Source of the DNA: Lachnospiraceae bacterium | Lineage (GTDB): Bacteria > Bacillota > Clostridia > Lachnospirales > Lachnospiraceae | Reading direction: 5' to 3' | DNA: 64,000 nucleotides | Assembly: GCA_022652545.1 (NCBI GenBank) | Contig: JALCRM010000002.1 | Coordinates: 124,001 to 188,000, forward strand | Shown here: positions 45,369 to 54,632 of the stretch, in pieces | Position numbering within the stretch: position 1 is the stretch's first letter | How the letters are laid out: the number at the start of each line of letters is the position of its first letter | Made by a program: the position numbers and the translations under genes | Notes under the pieces: model-generated | Seen by the model: only the letters and a program-made list of their open reading frames with translations | Told to the model about the DNA's origin: nothing | Databases searched by the model: none

Positions 45369-45507
45369 CTCTTATTCAGAGTGGTGGAGATACATAGGAT
45401 CTGTGAAGCCACGGCAACCCCGAACTGTGCGGCCGCGAACAGCGGAAACACGGGTAAGAAGGTGCCTACCTGAGCGAGAGCCGATGAGGCGGGTCGAACA
45501 ATAAGAG
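45369..45507 (+). ncRNA. SAM-I riboswitch (S-box)
   Basis: The P1 helix pairs CTCTTAT with ATAAGAG. Conserved core pieces are AGAGTGGTGGAG, CTGTGAAGCCACGGCAACC, AAGGTGCC and GAGCGAGAGCCGATGAGGCG in the canonical order. It binds S-adenosylmethionine and favours premature termination when the ligand is abundant, giving feedback control of metK. Confidence 0.95.
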
Positions 45508-45525
45508 GATTTGCGCAGCAAGCCG

Positions 45526-45556
45526 AATCCGTCCGCACCATGCAGACGGATTTTTC
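45526..45556 (+). terminator. Riboswitch expression-platform terminator
   Basis: AATCCGTC and GACGGATT pair around an eleven-base loop and lead into a T run, between the SAM riboswitch and metK. The stem would form in the ligand-bound state. Confidence 0.85.
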
Positions 45557-45624
45557 GTTGGCAAAACAAGTTGAGGCGCCGGTCGACCGCCGGCAGCGAC
45601 AGACAAACCAAAGGAGGTTCCAAA

Positions 45625-46833
45625 TTGGAAAAGAAACTGTTCACTTCTGAATCCGTAACGGAAGGACATCCGGACAAGGTCTGTGATGCGATTTCCGATG
45701 CGATCCTGGACGAGTGCATGCGGCAGGACCCTATGAGCCGCGTAGCCTGCGAGACCGCGACCTGCACCGGCTTTGTGCTGGTGACCGGCGAGATCACGAC
45801 TGAGGCGAAGCTGGATATCCAGAAGATCGTCCGCGAGACCGTCAATGAGATCGGTTACAACAAATCCGAGTACGGCTTTGACGGCAACACCTGCGCAGTG
45901 CTGACGGCGATCGACCGCCAGTCCGAAGACATCGCGATGGGCGTTGACAATGCGCTGGAGACCAAGGCTGATCTGAAGGCACTGGAAAACAACATGAGCG
46001 ATGCGGAGATCGGTGCGATCGGCGCCGGCGACCAGGGCATGATGTTTGGTTTTGCCACGAACGAGACACCCGAATATATGCCGTATCCGATCGAACTGGC
46101 GCATAAGCTCTGTAGGCAGCTGGCCAAGGTAAGAAAGGACGGCACCCTGAAGTACCTCAGACCGGACGGAAAGTCCCAGGTGTCTGTCGAGTATGACGAG
46201 AACGGCAAGCCGAGCAGGCTGGAAGCCGTCGTTGTTTCGACACAGCACGATCCGGATGTGGACCAGGAACAGATCCACAAGGATATCCGCAAATACGTAT
46301 TTGATCCGATCCTGCCCGCCGAACTCATCGATGACAGGACCAAGTTCTTTGTAAATCCCACAGGGCGTTTTGTGATCGGCGGCCCTCACGGCGACGCAGG
46401 CCTCACCGGCCGCAAGATCATCGTCGACACCTATGGCGGATACGCTCGTCACGGCGGCGGTGCGTTCTCCGGGAAGGACTGCACAAAGGTCGACCGTTCC
46501 GCAGCCTATGCGGCGCGTTATGTAGCCAAGAATCTCGTGGCTGCAGGCCTCTGCGACCAGGCGGAGATCCAGCTTTCCTATGCGATCGGCGTGGCGGAAC
46601 CCACCTCGATCAATGTGGATACGAACGGGACCGGAAAACTGTCCGACGAAAAGATCACCGAGATCATCCGCAGACACTTTGACCTGCGTCCGGCAGGGAT
46701 CATCAAGATGCTGGATCTTCGCAGACCGATCTACAAGCAGACGGCAGCTTACGGCCACTTCGGACGCACGGATGTCGAACTGCCCTGGGAGAAACTGGAT
46801 AAGGTCGACGAACTGAAGGCCGAGCTGAACTGA
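45625..46833 (+). CDS. metK: S-adenosylmethionine synthetase
   Basis: A 402-residue enzyme that makes SAM from methionine and [24 protein letters not shown] binds ATP and metal, [15 protein letters not shown] is the central signature and [17 protein letters not shown] the glycine-rich phosphate loop. The start is TTG 45625, eight bases after AAGGAGG; the family always begins at this point. It is under a SAM-I riboswitch, closing a feedback loop. Confidence 0.96.
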   Translation: MEKKLFTSESVTEGHPDKVCDAISDAILDECMRQDPMSRVACETATCTGFVLVTGEITTEAKLDIQKIVRETVNEIGYNKSEYGFDGNTCAVLTAIDRQSEDIAMGVDNALETKADLKALENNMSDAEIGAIGAGDQGMMFGFATNETPEYMPYPIELAHKLCRQLAKVRKDGTLKYLRPDGKSQVSVEYDENGKPSRLEAVVVSTQHDPDVDQEQIHKDIRKYVFDPILPAELIDDRTKFFVNPTGRFVIGGPHGDAGLTGRKIIVDTYGGYARHGGGAFSGKDCTKVDRSAAYAARYVAKNLVAAGLCDQAEIQLSYAIGVAEPTSINVDTNGTGKLSDEKITEIIRRHFDLRPAGIIKMLDLRRPIYKQTAAYGHFGRTDVELPWEKLDKVDELKAELN

Positions 46834-46868
46834 ATTCTGAAACCTTTGTGAAATTCCGGCCATGCACC

Positions 46869-46897
46869 TTGTATCGGGGTCCTGCCCGCGCTATCAT
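46869..46897 (+). promoter_or_regulatory. Promoter candidate for the alarmone synthetase gene
   Basis: TTGTAT and TATCAT are separated by 17 bases. The -10 is good and the -35 partial. It lies 34 bases ahead of the gene. Confidence 0.4.
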
Positions 46898-46930
46898 CAG
46901 GGTAAATTTCGATATTGACCGGAGTACTCA

Positions 46931-47674
46931 ATGGAGACAGAGCAAAACAGAAAATCGGACTGTGCAGAGGAAATGCCGGATCACGTGCGGCTTCGGGAAA
47001 CAGAAGGGTACGGCAAACTGATGATGGAATATCAGTGTGCCCTGGACGAAGTGCAGACCAAGATGGAAGTGCTGAACAAAGAGCTTTCCATGCGCACGAA
47101 CCGCAATCCCTTTGAATCGATCAAATCACGAATCAAGACGCCTGAGAGCATCTGCGGGAAAATGCACCGGAAGGGCATGCCCTGCACGCTGGAGTCCATA
47201 GAGAAAAGCCTGACGGACATAGCCGGTATCCGCGTCATCTGCTCATTCATAGATGACATATACATGCTGGTGGAATGTCTGGAAAAGCAGGATGATCTCG
47301 AGGTCGTCGAGGTAAAGGATTATATACAGACGCCCAAACCGAGCGGTTACCGTTCCCTGCACGTAATTGTGCGGGTGCCGATCTTTCTGTCGGACGGGAA
47401 ACACTACCGCATCGTGGAAGTGCAGTTCCGCACCATTGCAATGGACTTCTGGGCCAGCCTGGAGCACAAGCTGAGATACAAGCAGGACATTGCCGTAGAG
47501 GATGCCCAGACCATCGCGGACGACCTGCGGTTCAACGCCGAGCTCATCAACCAGGTGGACAGGCGCATGCAGCAGATCCGGGAGCACATTGACAGCGGTG
47601 CAAACGGGCCGAACGGGCAGAAGTCTCAGGCACCGGTGAAGCGGCCGGCAGCCCCGCAGGGCAGTACCAGCTGA
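46931..47674 (+). CDS. Small alarmone synthetase (RelA/SpoT synthetase domain)
   Basis: A 247-residue single-domain (p)ppGpp synthetase of the YjbM/YwaC type. ESIKSRIKTPESICGKM, DIAGIRVICSF, KPSGYRSLHVIV and IVEVQFRTIAMDFWASLEHK are the synthetase motifs for GTP and ATP. There is no hydrolase, TGS or ACT domain. It would raise alarmone levels in response to transcription or allosteric cues. Its last 49 bases overlap the end of the convergent methyltransferase gene; the tail (about 215-247) is polar and disordered. Confidence 0.92.
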   Translation: METEQNRKSDCAEEMPDHVRLRETEGYGKLMMEYQCALDEVQTKMEVLNKELSMRTNRNPFESIKSRIKTPESICGKMHRKGMPCTLESIEKSLTDIAGIRVICSFIDDIYMLVECLEKQDDLEVVEVKDYIQTPKPSGYRSLHVIVRVPIFLSDGKHYRIVEVQFRTIAMDFWASLEHKLRYKQDIAVEDAQTIADDLRFNAELINQVDRRMQQIREHIDSGANGPNGQKSQAPVKRPAAPQGSTS

Positions 47675-48510
47675 CAGGAACTTACGGGAAGACCTATCTC
47701 ACCGGCTTCGATACTGCCGCGACAGACGGGATCCAGCGCTTTGTGCAGCATATAGGAAAGTACGGCGGGCTGCAGGCCTGTCGTATAGGAATTGATCAGA
47801 TAAAACAGCGGCTTCTCCGAAAGGAGGGCTGCTGTTTTTGTGATCAGGGGGTAGATGCAGTCTTCCATTTTCCAGATCTCACCCTTCGGCCCGCGGCCGT
47901 AGGAGGGCGGATCCATAATGACTGCATCGTAGCGGCTGCCCCTGCGGATCTCGCGTTCCACGAATTTCATGCAGTCGTCAGTGAGCCAGCGCACCGGCGC
48001 ATTCTGCAGCCCGGAAGCGGCTGCATTTTCCTTTGCCCAGAGCACCATTCCCTTTGAAGCGTCCACATGCGTGACGGAGGCGCCGGCCTTTGCGGCTGCC
48101 ACAGTCGCTCCGCCCGTGTAGGCAAACAGGTTCAGTACCCGCACATCGCGCCCCTGTCCTACGGCACTGCGGATCAGAGGAGAGAACCAGTCCCAGTTTG
48201 CGGCCTGCTCGGGAAACAGGCCGGTGTGTTTGAAACTGAACGGTTTGAGGTGAAAGCTCAGTTCACCGCACGCGCCCGGATAGGAGATCGTCCATTCATC
48301 CGGCAGGTCGAAGAATTCCCACTCTCCGCCGCCCTTGCTGCTGCGGTGGTAGTGCGCGTTCGGATGCTCCCAGCCTGCGGCAGCCTTCGGAGTCTGCCAG
48401 ATCACCTGGGGATCCGGCCGTATGAGCAGATACTTCCCCCAGCGTTCCAGTTTTTCCCCCTCCGTTGCATCGATCACTTCGTAGTCTTTCCAGTTTCCGG
48501 CTGTCCACAT
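47626..48510 (-). CDS. Class I SAM-dependent (rRNA-type) methyltransferase
   Basis: A 294-residue methyltransferase related to RlmI/YwbD-type 23S rRNA cytosine-5 enzymes but without the N-terminal PUA domain. VLNLFAYTGGATVAAAKAGASVTHVDASKGM is the SAM-binding motif I-II region, DDCMKFV lies at motif III and IMDPPSYGRG at motif IV. The substrate is not certain. ATG 48510 follows GGAGAGG. An inverted repeat CACAGT/ACTGTG lies upstream near 48553. Confidence 0.85.
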   Translation of the reverse strand: MWTAGNWKDYEVIDATEGEKLERWGKYLLIRPDPQVIWQTPKAAAGWEHPNAHYHRSSKGGGEWEFFDLPDEWTISYPGACGELSFHLKPFSFKHTGLFPEQAANWDWFSPLIRSAVGQGRDVRVLNLFAYTGGATVAAAKAGASVTHVDASKGMVLWAKENAAASGLQNAPVRWLTDDCMKFVEREIRRGSRYDAVIMDPPSYGRGPKGEIWKMEDCIYPLITKTAALLSEKPLFYLINSYTTGLQPAVLSYMLHKALDPVCRGSIEAGEIGLPVSSCQLVLPCGAAGRFTGA

Positions 48511-48607
48511 ATGGTATTCCTCTCCGATATATAACTTCTATATATAGTACACACAGTTCACATACTGTGATCATAGTTTAGCTTTTTGAAACGGGAAAGT
48601 AAATTGC

Positions 48608-48650
48608 AACCGCAGGCGCGGGTGCAGGTGCAGTTGCGGGTGTGGGAGCC
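48608..48650 (+). repeat. Short GGTGCA-type low-complexity repeat
   Basis: A non-coding stretch of imperfect six-base units (GCGGGT, GCAGGT, GCAGTT, GCGGGT) between the methyltransferase gene and putP. The Ala-Gly-like frame through it has a stop directly upstream, so it is not a gene on its own. Confidence 0.5.
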
Positions 48651-48713
48651 GGCAGCTGACTGCAGGACCTTCGGGAAAACGAAAAAACTTTTCTACAGCA
48701 AAGCGGTAACGAA

Positions 48714-48742
48714 TTGACGCGAAAGAATCCGTCGCGTATAAT
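48714..48742 (+). promoter_or_regulatory. putP promoter
   Basis: TTGACG, a 17-base spacer and TATAAT match the vegetative consensus at eleven of twelve positions, about 30 bases ahead of the start codon. Confidence 0.8.
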
Positions 48743-48772
48743 GACACATATTCAGCATACGGGAGGCGGAGA

Positions 48773-50293
48773 ATGTCTTCATCAATGACGGGATTTTTTA
48801 TTGCTTTTGTGCTCTATTTAGGGGTGATGATTCTGGTAGGCGTCAAGGACATGAAACACCAGAATACGACGGACGACTACTTCCTGGGCGGCCGCAGCCT
48901 GAACGCCTGGGTCGCGGCTTTTTCCGCGCAGGCTTCCGATATGAGCGGCTGGCTTCTTATGGGACTGCCGGGAGCCGTGTATGCGCTCGGGACCGGCCAG
49001 ATCTGGATCGCTGTCGGCCTCTTCATCGGGACAGTGCTGAACTGGCTGTTCGTTGCCACGCGCCTTCGCCGCTACACGATACGGGCCAACAATTCGATCA
49101 CGCTGCCGCGCTATTTTGAAAACCGGTTCCATGACGGGACAAGAGTCCTGCTGCTGGTCTCCTCCGTCGCGATCCTCATCTTTTTCCTCGTCTACACGGC
49201 GTCGGCATTTGCTTCCAGCGGCAAACTTTTCACAGCGGTGTTCGGCCTTGATTACCACATCGCACTCACGATAGGCATGGCCGTCATCCTGATCTACACG
49301 CTGCTGGGCGGGTTCGATGCCGTCTGCGATACGGATTTCATACAGGGGACGATCATGGTCATCGCACTGGTGGCCGTTCCGCTTGCGGGTATCATGCTCA
49401 CGGGGGATGTCGGGGCTTCGATCGCCGCCAGCACGGGTCCGGACAGCCATTTCCTGGATCCCATGTACAGCGGCGGTGAGAGGATATCCGCAGTGTCCAT
49501 CATTTCCCAGCTGGCCTGGGGGCTCGGCTACTGCGGCATGCCGCATATCATCGTACGTTTCATGGCCGTGAAGAGTGAACAGGAACTGAACAAGGCGAAG
49601 ATCATCGCCATCATCTGGGACATCATTTCCCTCGTGTTCGCGATCCTGATCGGCGTAGTGGGACGGGCCTGTCTGGCGGATGACCTGACAGCGACGGGCG
49701 ACCAGGAAAAAGTCTTTATCAGGATGATCATCCAGATCTTCACACAGGACATCAGAGTACCGATCATCGGAGGACTGTTCCTGTGCGGTATCCTCGCAGC
49801 GATCATGTCCACGGCAGATTCCCAGCTGCTGATCACGGCTTCCTCTGTTACGGAGGACATCTATATCGGATTTTTCCGCAAAAAACCTGACGACCGCAGC
49901 GCGATCCGGATCAGCAGGGTCACGGTGCTCTGTGTGGCAGTTGCGGCTTACTTTATCGCCTGGAACCCGGACAGCTCCATCATGGGACTAGTTTCCGATG
50001 CCTGGGCAGGGCTCGGCGCCTCCTTCGGCCCCACCGTCCTGATGTCGCTGTACTGGAAGCGTACCAACCGGCAGGGTGCAGTAGCCGGCATAGCATCCGG
50101 CGCCGCGACCGTGATCTTCTGGGACTACATCAGATGCTTCGGGGGCAAAACAGCAGGCGAAGTGACAGGTCTCTATTCCCTGGCAGTCGGCTTTGCGGTC
50201 AGCCTGCTCTTCATCTTTGCTGTCAGCCTTGCCACACCGGCGCCGGATCAGGAGATGCAGAAAGAATTTGAAGAGGTAAATACCGCTGCCTGA
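48773..50293 (+). CDS. putP: Sodium/proline symporter (SSS family)
   Basis: A 506-residue transporter with about thirteen membrane segments. YFLGGRSLNAWVAAFSAQASDMSGWLLMGLPGAVY is typical of PutP and includes Na-site residues. AIMSTADSQLLITASSVTEDIY carries the second sodium-site serines and is the SSS signature. It imports proline with sodium. It is flanked by its own promoter and a terminator, so is a single-gene unit. Confidence 0.92.
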   Translation: MSSSMTGFFIAFVLYLGVMILVGVKDMKHQNTTDDYFLGGRSLNAWVAAFSAQASDMSGWLLMGLPGAVYALGTGQIWIAVGLFIGTVLNWLFVATRLRRYTIRANNSITLPRYFENRFHDGTRVLLLVSSVAILIFFLVYTASAFASSGKLFTAVFGLDYHIALTIGMAVILIYTLLGGFDAVCDTDFIQGTIMVIALVAVPLAGIMLTGDVGASIAASTGPDSHFLDPMYSGGERISAVSIISQLAWGLGYCGMPHIIVRFMAVKSEQELNKAKIIAIIWDIISLVFAILIGVVGRACLADDLTATGDQEKVFIRMIIQIFTQDIRVPIIGGLFLCGILAAIMSTADSQLLITASSVTEDIYIGFFRKKPDDRSAIRISRVTVLCVAVAAYFIAWNPDSSIMGLVSDAWAGLGASFGPTVLMSLYWKRTNRQGAVAGIASGAATVIFWDYIRCFGGKTAGEVTGLYSLAVGFAVSLLFIFAVSLATPAPDQEMQKEFEEVNTAA

Positions 50294-50322
50294 ACTTCGG
50301 CACGGCAGTATCACAACAGAAA

Positions 50323-50369
50323 GAGGCCGCTGCACCGGTACCGAAATGCCGGAGCAGCGGTCTTTTTGT
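50323..50369 (+). terminator. Terminator after putP
   Basis: GAGGCCGCTGC and GCAGCGGTC pair, with an inner CCGG/CCGG pairing, and TTTTTG follows. Confidence 0.82.
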
Positions 50370-50456
50370 TTATACCCTTTGCGACATTCCGCGGACCGGG
50401 GGAAAAATCATGTCATAATTTACTTATAAAAATGCAATTTGTGCTTATTTTTAAAC

Positions 50457-50485
50457 TTCAAATATATTATTTTTGGGCATATAAT
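50457..50485 (+). promoter_or_regulatory. Promoter in an AT-rich island
   Basis: TTCAAA, 17 bases and TATAAT lie in a 100-base stretch (50405-50505) that is far richer in A and T than its surroundings. It would drive the following membrane protein gene. Confidence 0.55.
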
Positions 50486-50541
50486 TATTTTTTATTAAGC
50501 GCCGGTGAAGATCCGAACCGGTGCCGGAGAGGAAGCAGGAA

Positions 50542-52389
50542 ATGATCCAGCTGACCGGCTTGTTCCTTTGCCCGTTTCTTGCGGTAACAATATATGAAAA
50601 ATGCACAGGAAGCAGGGAGGACCGGTTCAGCCGCGCCATTGAATATTTTGTTTTTCTTGCGGTCATCTATCTGTCTGCTTCGTATTCTGTGAGGATCATG
50701 CTGGCAAAAACAGGGGCAGAAGCGGGGAGAGCAGCGATCACCTCCGTTCCTGCGGGCACCTGTGTCCTGACCGAATTGCTAATCGCCGTGCTTACACCTC
50801 TTTGCGCAGCTGCAATGCACAGAGTTCCGGCTTTGCATGAGATCAGGTGGCCAGGCGATGTGATCGGTATCTTCGGCCTCGCCATGATCGTCCTCGGCGT
50901 GTACACCAGCGTCGTCATGGATCTTACGGACCGTTCCCTCTGGCTGGATGAGTCGATGCTTGCGGTCAACATCGTCGGAAGGAGTCTGCGCGAACTTACG
51001 GCGACGCCTCTGGCACACCAGCAGACAGCGCCGGTGGTTTTTCTGTACATTTCAAAGATCGCGACGATCCTTTTCGGAAATACGGCATTCGTGCTCCGCT
51101 TTTTTTCCATTGTTTCCTACGCCCTTACGATCCTTCTGGTGTTTTTGCTGTCCAGGGATGCCCTGCATCTGCGCTTCCCGGTCCTGCCGGCAGCATTTGC
51201 CGTCAACATGACCGTATTTCTCAAGTATTCAAATGATTTCAAACAGTACATGGGTGAGGCGTTCTGGTGCCTGCTGGCGCTGTATGTTTACGGATGCTAT
51301 GCGGACAGGCAGGAAAAAACAAAGAAAGATGTTATTCTTCTGACACTGCTCTTTATGTTCCTCATTCTTGCAGCCAATCCGTCCTGCTTTGTCATCGGCG
51401 GGATACTGCTTTTTGAAATGCTCCGTGCAGTGATGAAAGCCGACAGGAAGCGCGCCGGGCGCTGTCTTGCGGCCGGCGCAGGCGCGGCTGCCTGTTTTGC
51501 GGCCTATTATTTCCTCTGGCTGAAGGGCGGGAACACCAGTTATATGCAGAACTACTGGAATAACATGGCGATACGTGTCCTGCCGGTAAACATGGATACA
51601 TGGGCGCAGGATGCGGCATTGTTCCGGCCCGCTCTGACCATGCTGGCGGGAGAAAGGTGGCTGCCTGTCTTCTGCGTGCTTGCGGGAGCGGGGATCATTT
51701 TGACGTTCTTCCGCAGGAACAGGCTGGGTCCGGTGATCGTACTGAGTCTGTTTCTGGCATGCGCCGCTTCTGTGCTGCACATGTTTCCGGTCACGGAGAG
51801 ACTGTGGGTATTCAGTTATCCGCTTCTTGTGCTGATGATCTTTTATGCGGCGGAAGAATTATCGGCGCTGCTGCAGAAAGCCCTGAAGGCGATACCGCAG
51901 AAAGAAAAAACGCGGGAGATGACGGCGGCGGCAATCTGCGCGGCGACGGCGGTCACGATGGCATTCATGGTCTTCGCAAACAGCGGCATCGTATATTATT
52001 CAGACACTGAAAATGTATACTGGGACGGTGAGGAAACTGCCTCGCTGATCAGGTATGTGCAGCAGCATGTCACGGACGGGGAAAAGGTATTCGTTTATAA
52101 CTTCTCGACATGCGCGTTCGACTTTTATGAAGGAAGTGCGACAAACCGAATCGGCAGTGTCAGCGAAGACAATGTGATCAGGTCGACCGGTTTTCCGACA
52201 AGCAGGAAAAGCCTGAGAAAGGATGTCAAAGCGATCCAGGAAGCCGGAAAGTGCTGGATCATTTCCTCGCATGTAATAAACGGCGGTCTGGGCTATTTCA
52301 CAAGGGCCCTGAAGAAATCCGGGACGATGGATGTCGCGTATGTTTCACACGGGACTTATCTGTATTATTATGAGGCGGCTGGGAAATAA
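50542..52389 (+). CDS. Polytopic membrane protein, GT39-like
   Basis: A 615-residue protein with about eleven or twelve membrane segments followed by a soluble extracytoplasmic domain (about 480-615). A loop after the third or fourth segment contains LTDRSLWLDESMLAVNI, and LWLDE resembles the acidic motif of PMT/ArnT-type GT39 and GT83 glycosyltransferases. The downstream LAHQQTAPVVFLYISK is also typical. It probably moves a sugar from a polyprenyl carrier to an acceptor outside the cell. ATG 50542 is preferred over GTG 50521. It lacks nearby partners. Confidence 0.65.
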   Translation: MIQLTGLFLCPFLAVTIYEKCTGSREDRFSRAIEYFVFLAVIYLSASYSVRIMLAKTGAEAGRAAITSVPAGTCVLTELLIAVLTPLCAAAMHRVPALHEIRWPGDVIGIFGLAMIVLGVYTSVVMDLTDRSLWLDESMLAVNIVGRSLRELTATPLAHQQTAPVVFLYISKIATILFGNTAFVLRFFSIVSYALTILLVFLLSRDALHLRFPVLPAAFAVNMTVFLKYSNDFKQYMGEAFWCLLALYVYGCYADRQEKTKKDVILLTLLFMFLILAANPSCFVIGGILLFEMLRAVMKADRKRAGRCLAAGAGAAACFAAYYFLWLKGGNTSYMQNYWNNMAIRVLPVNMDTWAQDAALFRPALTMLAGERWLPVFCVLAGAGIILTFFRRNRLGPVIVLSLFLACAASVLHMFPVTERLWVFSYPLLVLMIFYAAEELSALLQKALKAIPQKEKTREMTAAAICAATAVTMAFMVFANSGIVYYSDTENVYWDGEETASLIRYVQQHVTDGEKVFVYNFSTCAFDFYEGSATNRIGSVSEDNVIRSTGFPTSRKSLRKDVKAIQEAGKCWIISSHVINGGLGYFTRALKKSGTMDVAYVSHGTYLYYYEAAGK

Positions 52390-52450
52390 TGCTGTTGGAG
52401 GATTGCACTAAAAAAAATACAAAAAAAGTTGCTTTTCGGGAAAACGGCGC

Positions 52451-52479
52451 TTGCATGCGTCGTTTTCCTTGTGTATACT
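52451..52479 (+). promoter_or_regulatory. S10 operon promoter
   Basis: TTGCAT, 17 bases and TATACT. The -35 is partial and the -10 good. It lies about 275 bases ahead of rpsJ and after the preceding gene. Confidence 0.5.
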
Positions 52480-52485
52480 GACACT

Positions 52486-52753
52486 TGCTGTGACATGATA
52501 GCTGTGAAGCGCGAAGTTGCTGTCATCCGCAGGATGGCAGGTTTTCCGTGGAGCGAATGTCTGGAGGCGCCCGGGATACCGGGAAAGGCCCGATAATCTG
52601 ACGACAAGTCACTGTACGAACCGGTTGTCTGCATAATTGCAGAAACGACGTGTGCAAGCCCTCTTCCGCAGGGAAACAGGACACACACGGGAGTGTGTAC
52701 AGTCACCGCTTGCCGTACTTGCAAAAAAGTGCGAATAGGAGGCGACTTTTTTT
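52486..52753 (+). ncRNA. Structured leader of the S10 operon
   Basis: The leader of about 268 bases has no coding frame I can support and contains successive stems: CTGTCATCC/GGATGGCAG (52520-52540), CCCGG/CCGGG with GATA loop (52570-52583), TCTGCA/TGCAGA with TAAT loop (52628-52643), and ACACAC/GTGTGT with GGGA loop (52683-52698). No intrinsic terminator was seen. It is a candidate autoregulatory leader of the kind bound by L4 in other bacteria; I cannot match it to a known family. Confidence 0.5.
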
Positions 52754-53077
52754 ATGGCAAATCAGGTAATGAGAATCACATTGAAAGCATTCGATCACGA
52801 ACTGGTCGATGCATCCGCGAAGAAGATCATCGAGACCGTCCGCAAGAACGGCTCTGAGGTCAGCGGTCCCGTACCCCTTCCCACCAAGAAGGAAGTGGTT
52901 ACGATCCTGCGTGCGGTCCATAAGTATAAGGACAGCCGTGAACAGTTCGAACAGAGGACGCACAAGAGGCTGATCGATATCATCGATCCGACTCCCAAGA
53001 CGGTCGATGCCCTGCAGAGGCTCGAGATGCCTGCGGGTGTTTACATCGATATCAAGATGAAGTCCAAGGCAAAGTGA
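52754..53077 (+). CDS. rpsJ: 30S ribosomal protein S10
   Basis: A 107-residue S10, also the NusE partner of NusB in antitermination. [21 protein letters not shown] and the conserved [35 protein letters not shown] region are clear. The first gene of the operon; AGGAGG lies eleven bases before ATG. A 218-base structured spacer follows. Confidence 0.97.
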   Translation: MANQVMRITLKAFDHELVDASAKKIIETVRKNGSEVSGPVPLPTKKEVVTILRAVHKYKDSREQFEQRTHKRLIDIIDPTPKTVDALQRLEMPAGVYIDIKMKSKAK

Positions 53078-53295
53078 TCTGAGCGATCGGATCGGTTTGG
53101 CAAAGAAACGTTGACAGGACCTCTACTAGTATGACATCCCTCTCCTGCGGGGAGGAGCAGTTCTGACTGCGAGATCGGACGGGGGCACACAGCAGTCCCG
53201 TGGCCGGCATCGTAAGGAAAAGACCTGAGGCAGAACCGATGTCCGCTGTAGAAAATCGTCCCACCCGGATAAGCGGGGGACAGAAAGAGGCAGAA
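53078..53295 (+). other. Structured spacer between rpsJ and rplC
   Basis: The gap has stems CCTCTCC/GGGGAGG with TGC loop (53139-53155), GCAGT/ACTGC (53157-53170) and ACGGG/CCCGT (53179-53201). No frame in it looks coding. The usual distance between these two genes is a few tens of bases. Confidence 0.5.
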
Positions 53296-53976
53296 ATGAA
53301 GAAGGCTATACTTGCGACAAAAGTCGGCATGACGCAGATCTTCAAGGAAGACGGCACACTGGTACCGGTGACGGTGCTGGAGGCTGGTCCCTGTGTCGTG
53401 ACACAGGTCAAGACCGAGGCGAACGACGGCTATGAAGCCGTGCAGGTCGGATTCGGAGAAAAGAAAGAAAGACTGACACTCAAGGACAAGAGCGGCAAGA
53501 AGGAAGTCATTCACGAACACGGCACTGGCAAGGCCATGAAAGGGCATTTTGCAAAGGCCGGCACGAGCTGCAAGAGATTCGTCAGTGAATTCCGTTTTGA
53601 AAATTCTTCCGAGTATGAAGCAGGCAAGGAGATCAAGGCTGATATCTTCGCGGAAGGCGATCATGTGGATGCCACTGCGATCAGCAAGGGCAAGGGCTTC
53701 ATCAGCGCCATCCAGAAGGGCCAGTCCAGAGGACCCATGGCACATGGTTCCAAATTCCACCGCCACCAGGGCTCCAACAACTCCAGTTCCGATCCCAGCA
53801 GAGTGTTCAAGGGAAAGGTGATGCCCGGGCATGCAGGGACCGAACAGGTCACTGTGCGCAATCTCGAGATCGTGAGGGTCGATGCGGAAAAGAACCTGAT
53901 CCTCGTCAAGGGTGCGATCCCCGGACCCAAGAAAGGCCTGGTAACTCTCAAAGAGACGACCAAGGCTGATATCTGA
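53296..53976 (+). CDS. rplC: 50S ribosomal protein L3
   Basis: A 226-residue L3, an early assembly protein near the peptidyl transferase centre. [16 protein letters not shown] is the conserved start, fixing ATG 53296. [38 protein letters not shown] is the central extension; it has lysine and methionine-proline where many relatives have a longer RMAGHMG string. [15 protein letters not shown] ends the fold. Confidence 0.96.
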   Translation: MKKAILATKVGMTQIFKEDGTLVPVTVLEAGPCVVTQVKTEANDGYEAVQVGFGEKKERLTLKDKSGKKEVIHEHGTGKAMKGHFAKAGTSCKRFVSEFRFENSSEYEAGKEIKADIFAEGDHVDATAISKGKGFISAIQKGQSRGPMAHGSKFHRHQGSNNSSSDPSRVFKGKVMPGHAGTEQVTVRNLEIVRVDAEKNLILVKGAIPGPKKGLVTLKETTKADI

Positions 53977-54008
53977 CCCGCACTGCGGCTGAAAGGAGGA
54001 CCATTCAG

Positions 54009-54632
54009 ATGGCAAAAGTATCTGTTGTAAATATGGAAGGCAAAGAGGTCGGTACGATCGATCTCAACGATGCGATCTTCGGCGTCGATGTCAATGAAAA
54101 TCTGGTTCATCTCGCTGTTGTTCAGCAGCTCGCGGACAATCGCCAGGGAACCCAGAAGGCCAAAACACGTTCCGAGGTTTCGGGGGGCGGCAAGAAGCCC
54201 TGGAGACAGAAGGGCACGGGCCATGCAAGACAGGGCTCAACGAGGGCTCCCCAGTGGACACACGGCGGCATCGTTTTTGCACCGGTCCCGAGAGACTATT
54301 CCTTCAAGCTCAACAAAAAGGAAAAGAGAGCCGCCCTGCAGTCTGCGCTTACAAACAGCGTAAAAGAGAACAGGCTCATCGTCCTTGATGAACTCAAGTT
54401 TGACGAGATCAAGACCAAAGACTTCAGCAAGGTGATGGAGAATATCAAGGCAGCAGGCACAGTGCTTGTAGTGATCAACGGCGCTGACAGGAATGTGGTT
54501 CTTTCCGCCCGCAATATTCCCGAAGTCACAACTACATCCACGGACCAGCTCAGCGTTTATGAGATCATGAAGGCGAAGACGCTCGTCCTGACAAAGGATG
54601 CGGTGGCCAGGATCGAGGAGGTATACGCATAA
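54009..54632 (+). CDS. rplD: 50S ribosomal protein L4
   Basis: A 207-residue L4. The exit-tunnel loop appears as RSEVSGGGKKPWRQKGTGHARQGSTRAPQW, and the C-terminal globular part includes VLDELKFDEIKTKDF. In Gammaproteobacteria L4 represses the S10 operon; whether it does so here through the leader is open. AAAGGAGG precedes ATG. Its stop overlaps the rplW start by one base. Confidence 0.97.
   Translation: MAKVSVVNMEGKEVGTIDLNDAIFGVDVNENLVHLAVVQQLADNRQGTQKAKTRSEVSGGGKKPWRQKGTGHARQGSTRAPQWTHGGIVFAPVPRDYSFKLNKKEKRAALQSALTNSVKENRLIVLDELKFDEIKTKDFSKVMENIKAAGTVLVVINGADRNVVLSARNIPEVTTTSTDQLSVYEIMKAKTLVLTKDAVARIEEVYA

Noticed and set aside
48600-48660. Short Ala-Gly-rich peptide gene
   Set aside because: A stop codon lies directly upstream in that frame and no start or ribosome binding site is available.
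53111-53135. TTGACA and TATGAC in the rpsJ-rplC spacer
   Set aside because: The spacing is only 13 bases, too short for a vegetative promoter; 17 bases downstream there is no -10.
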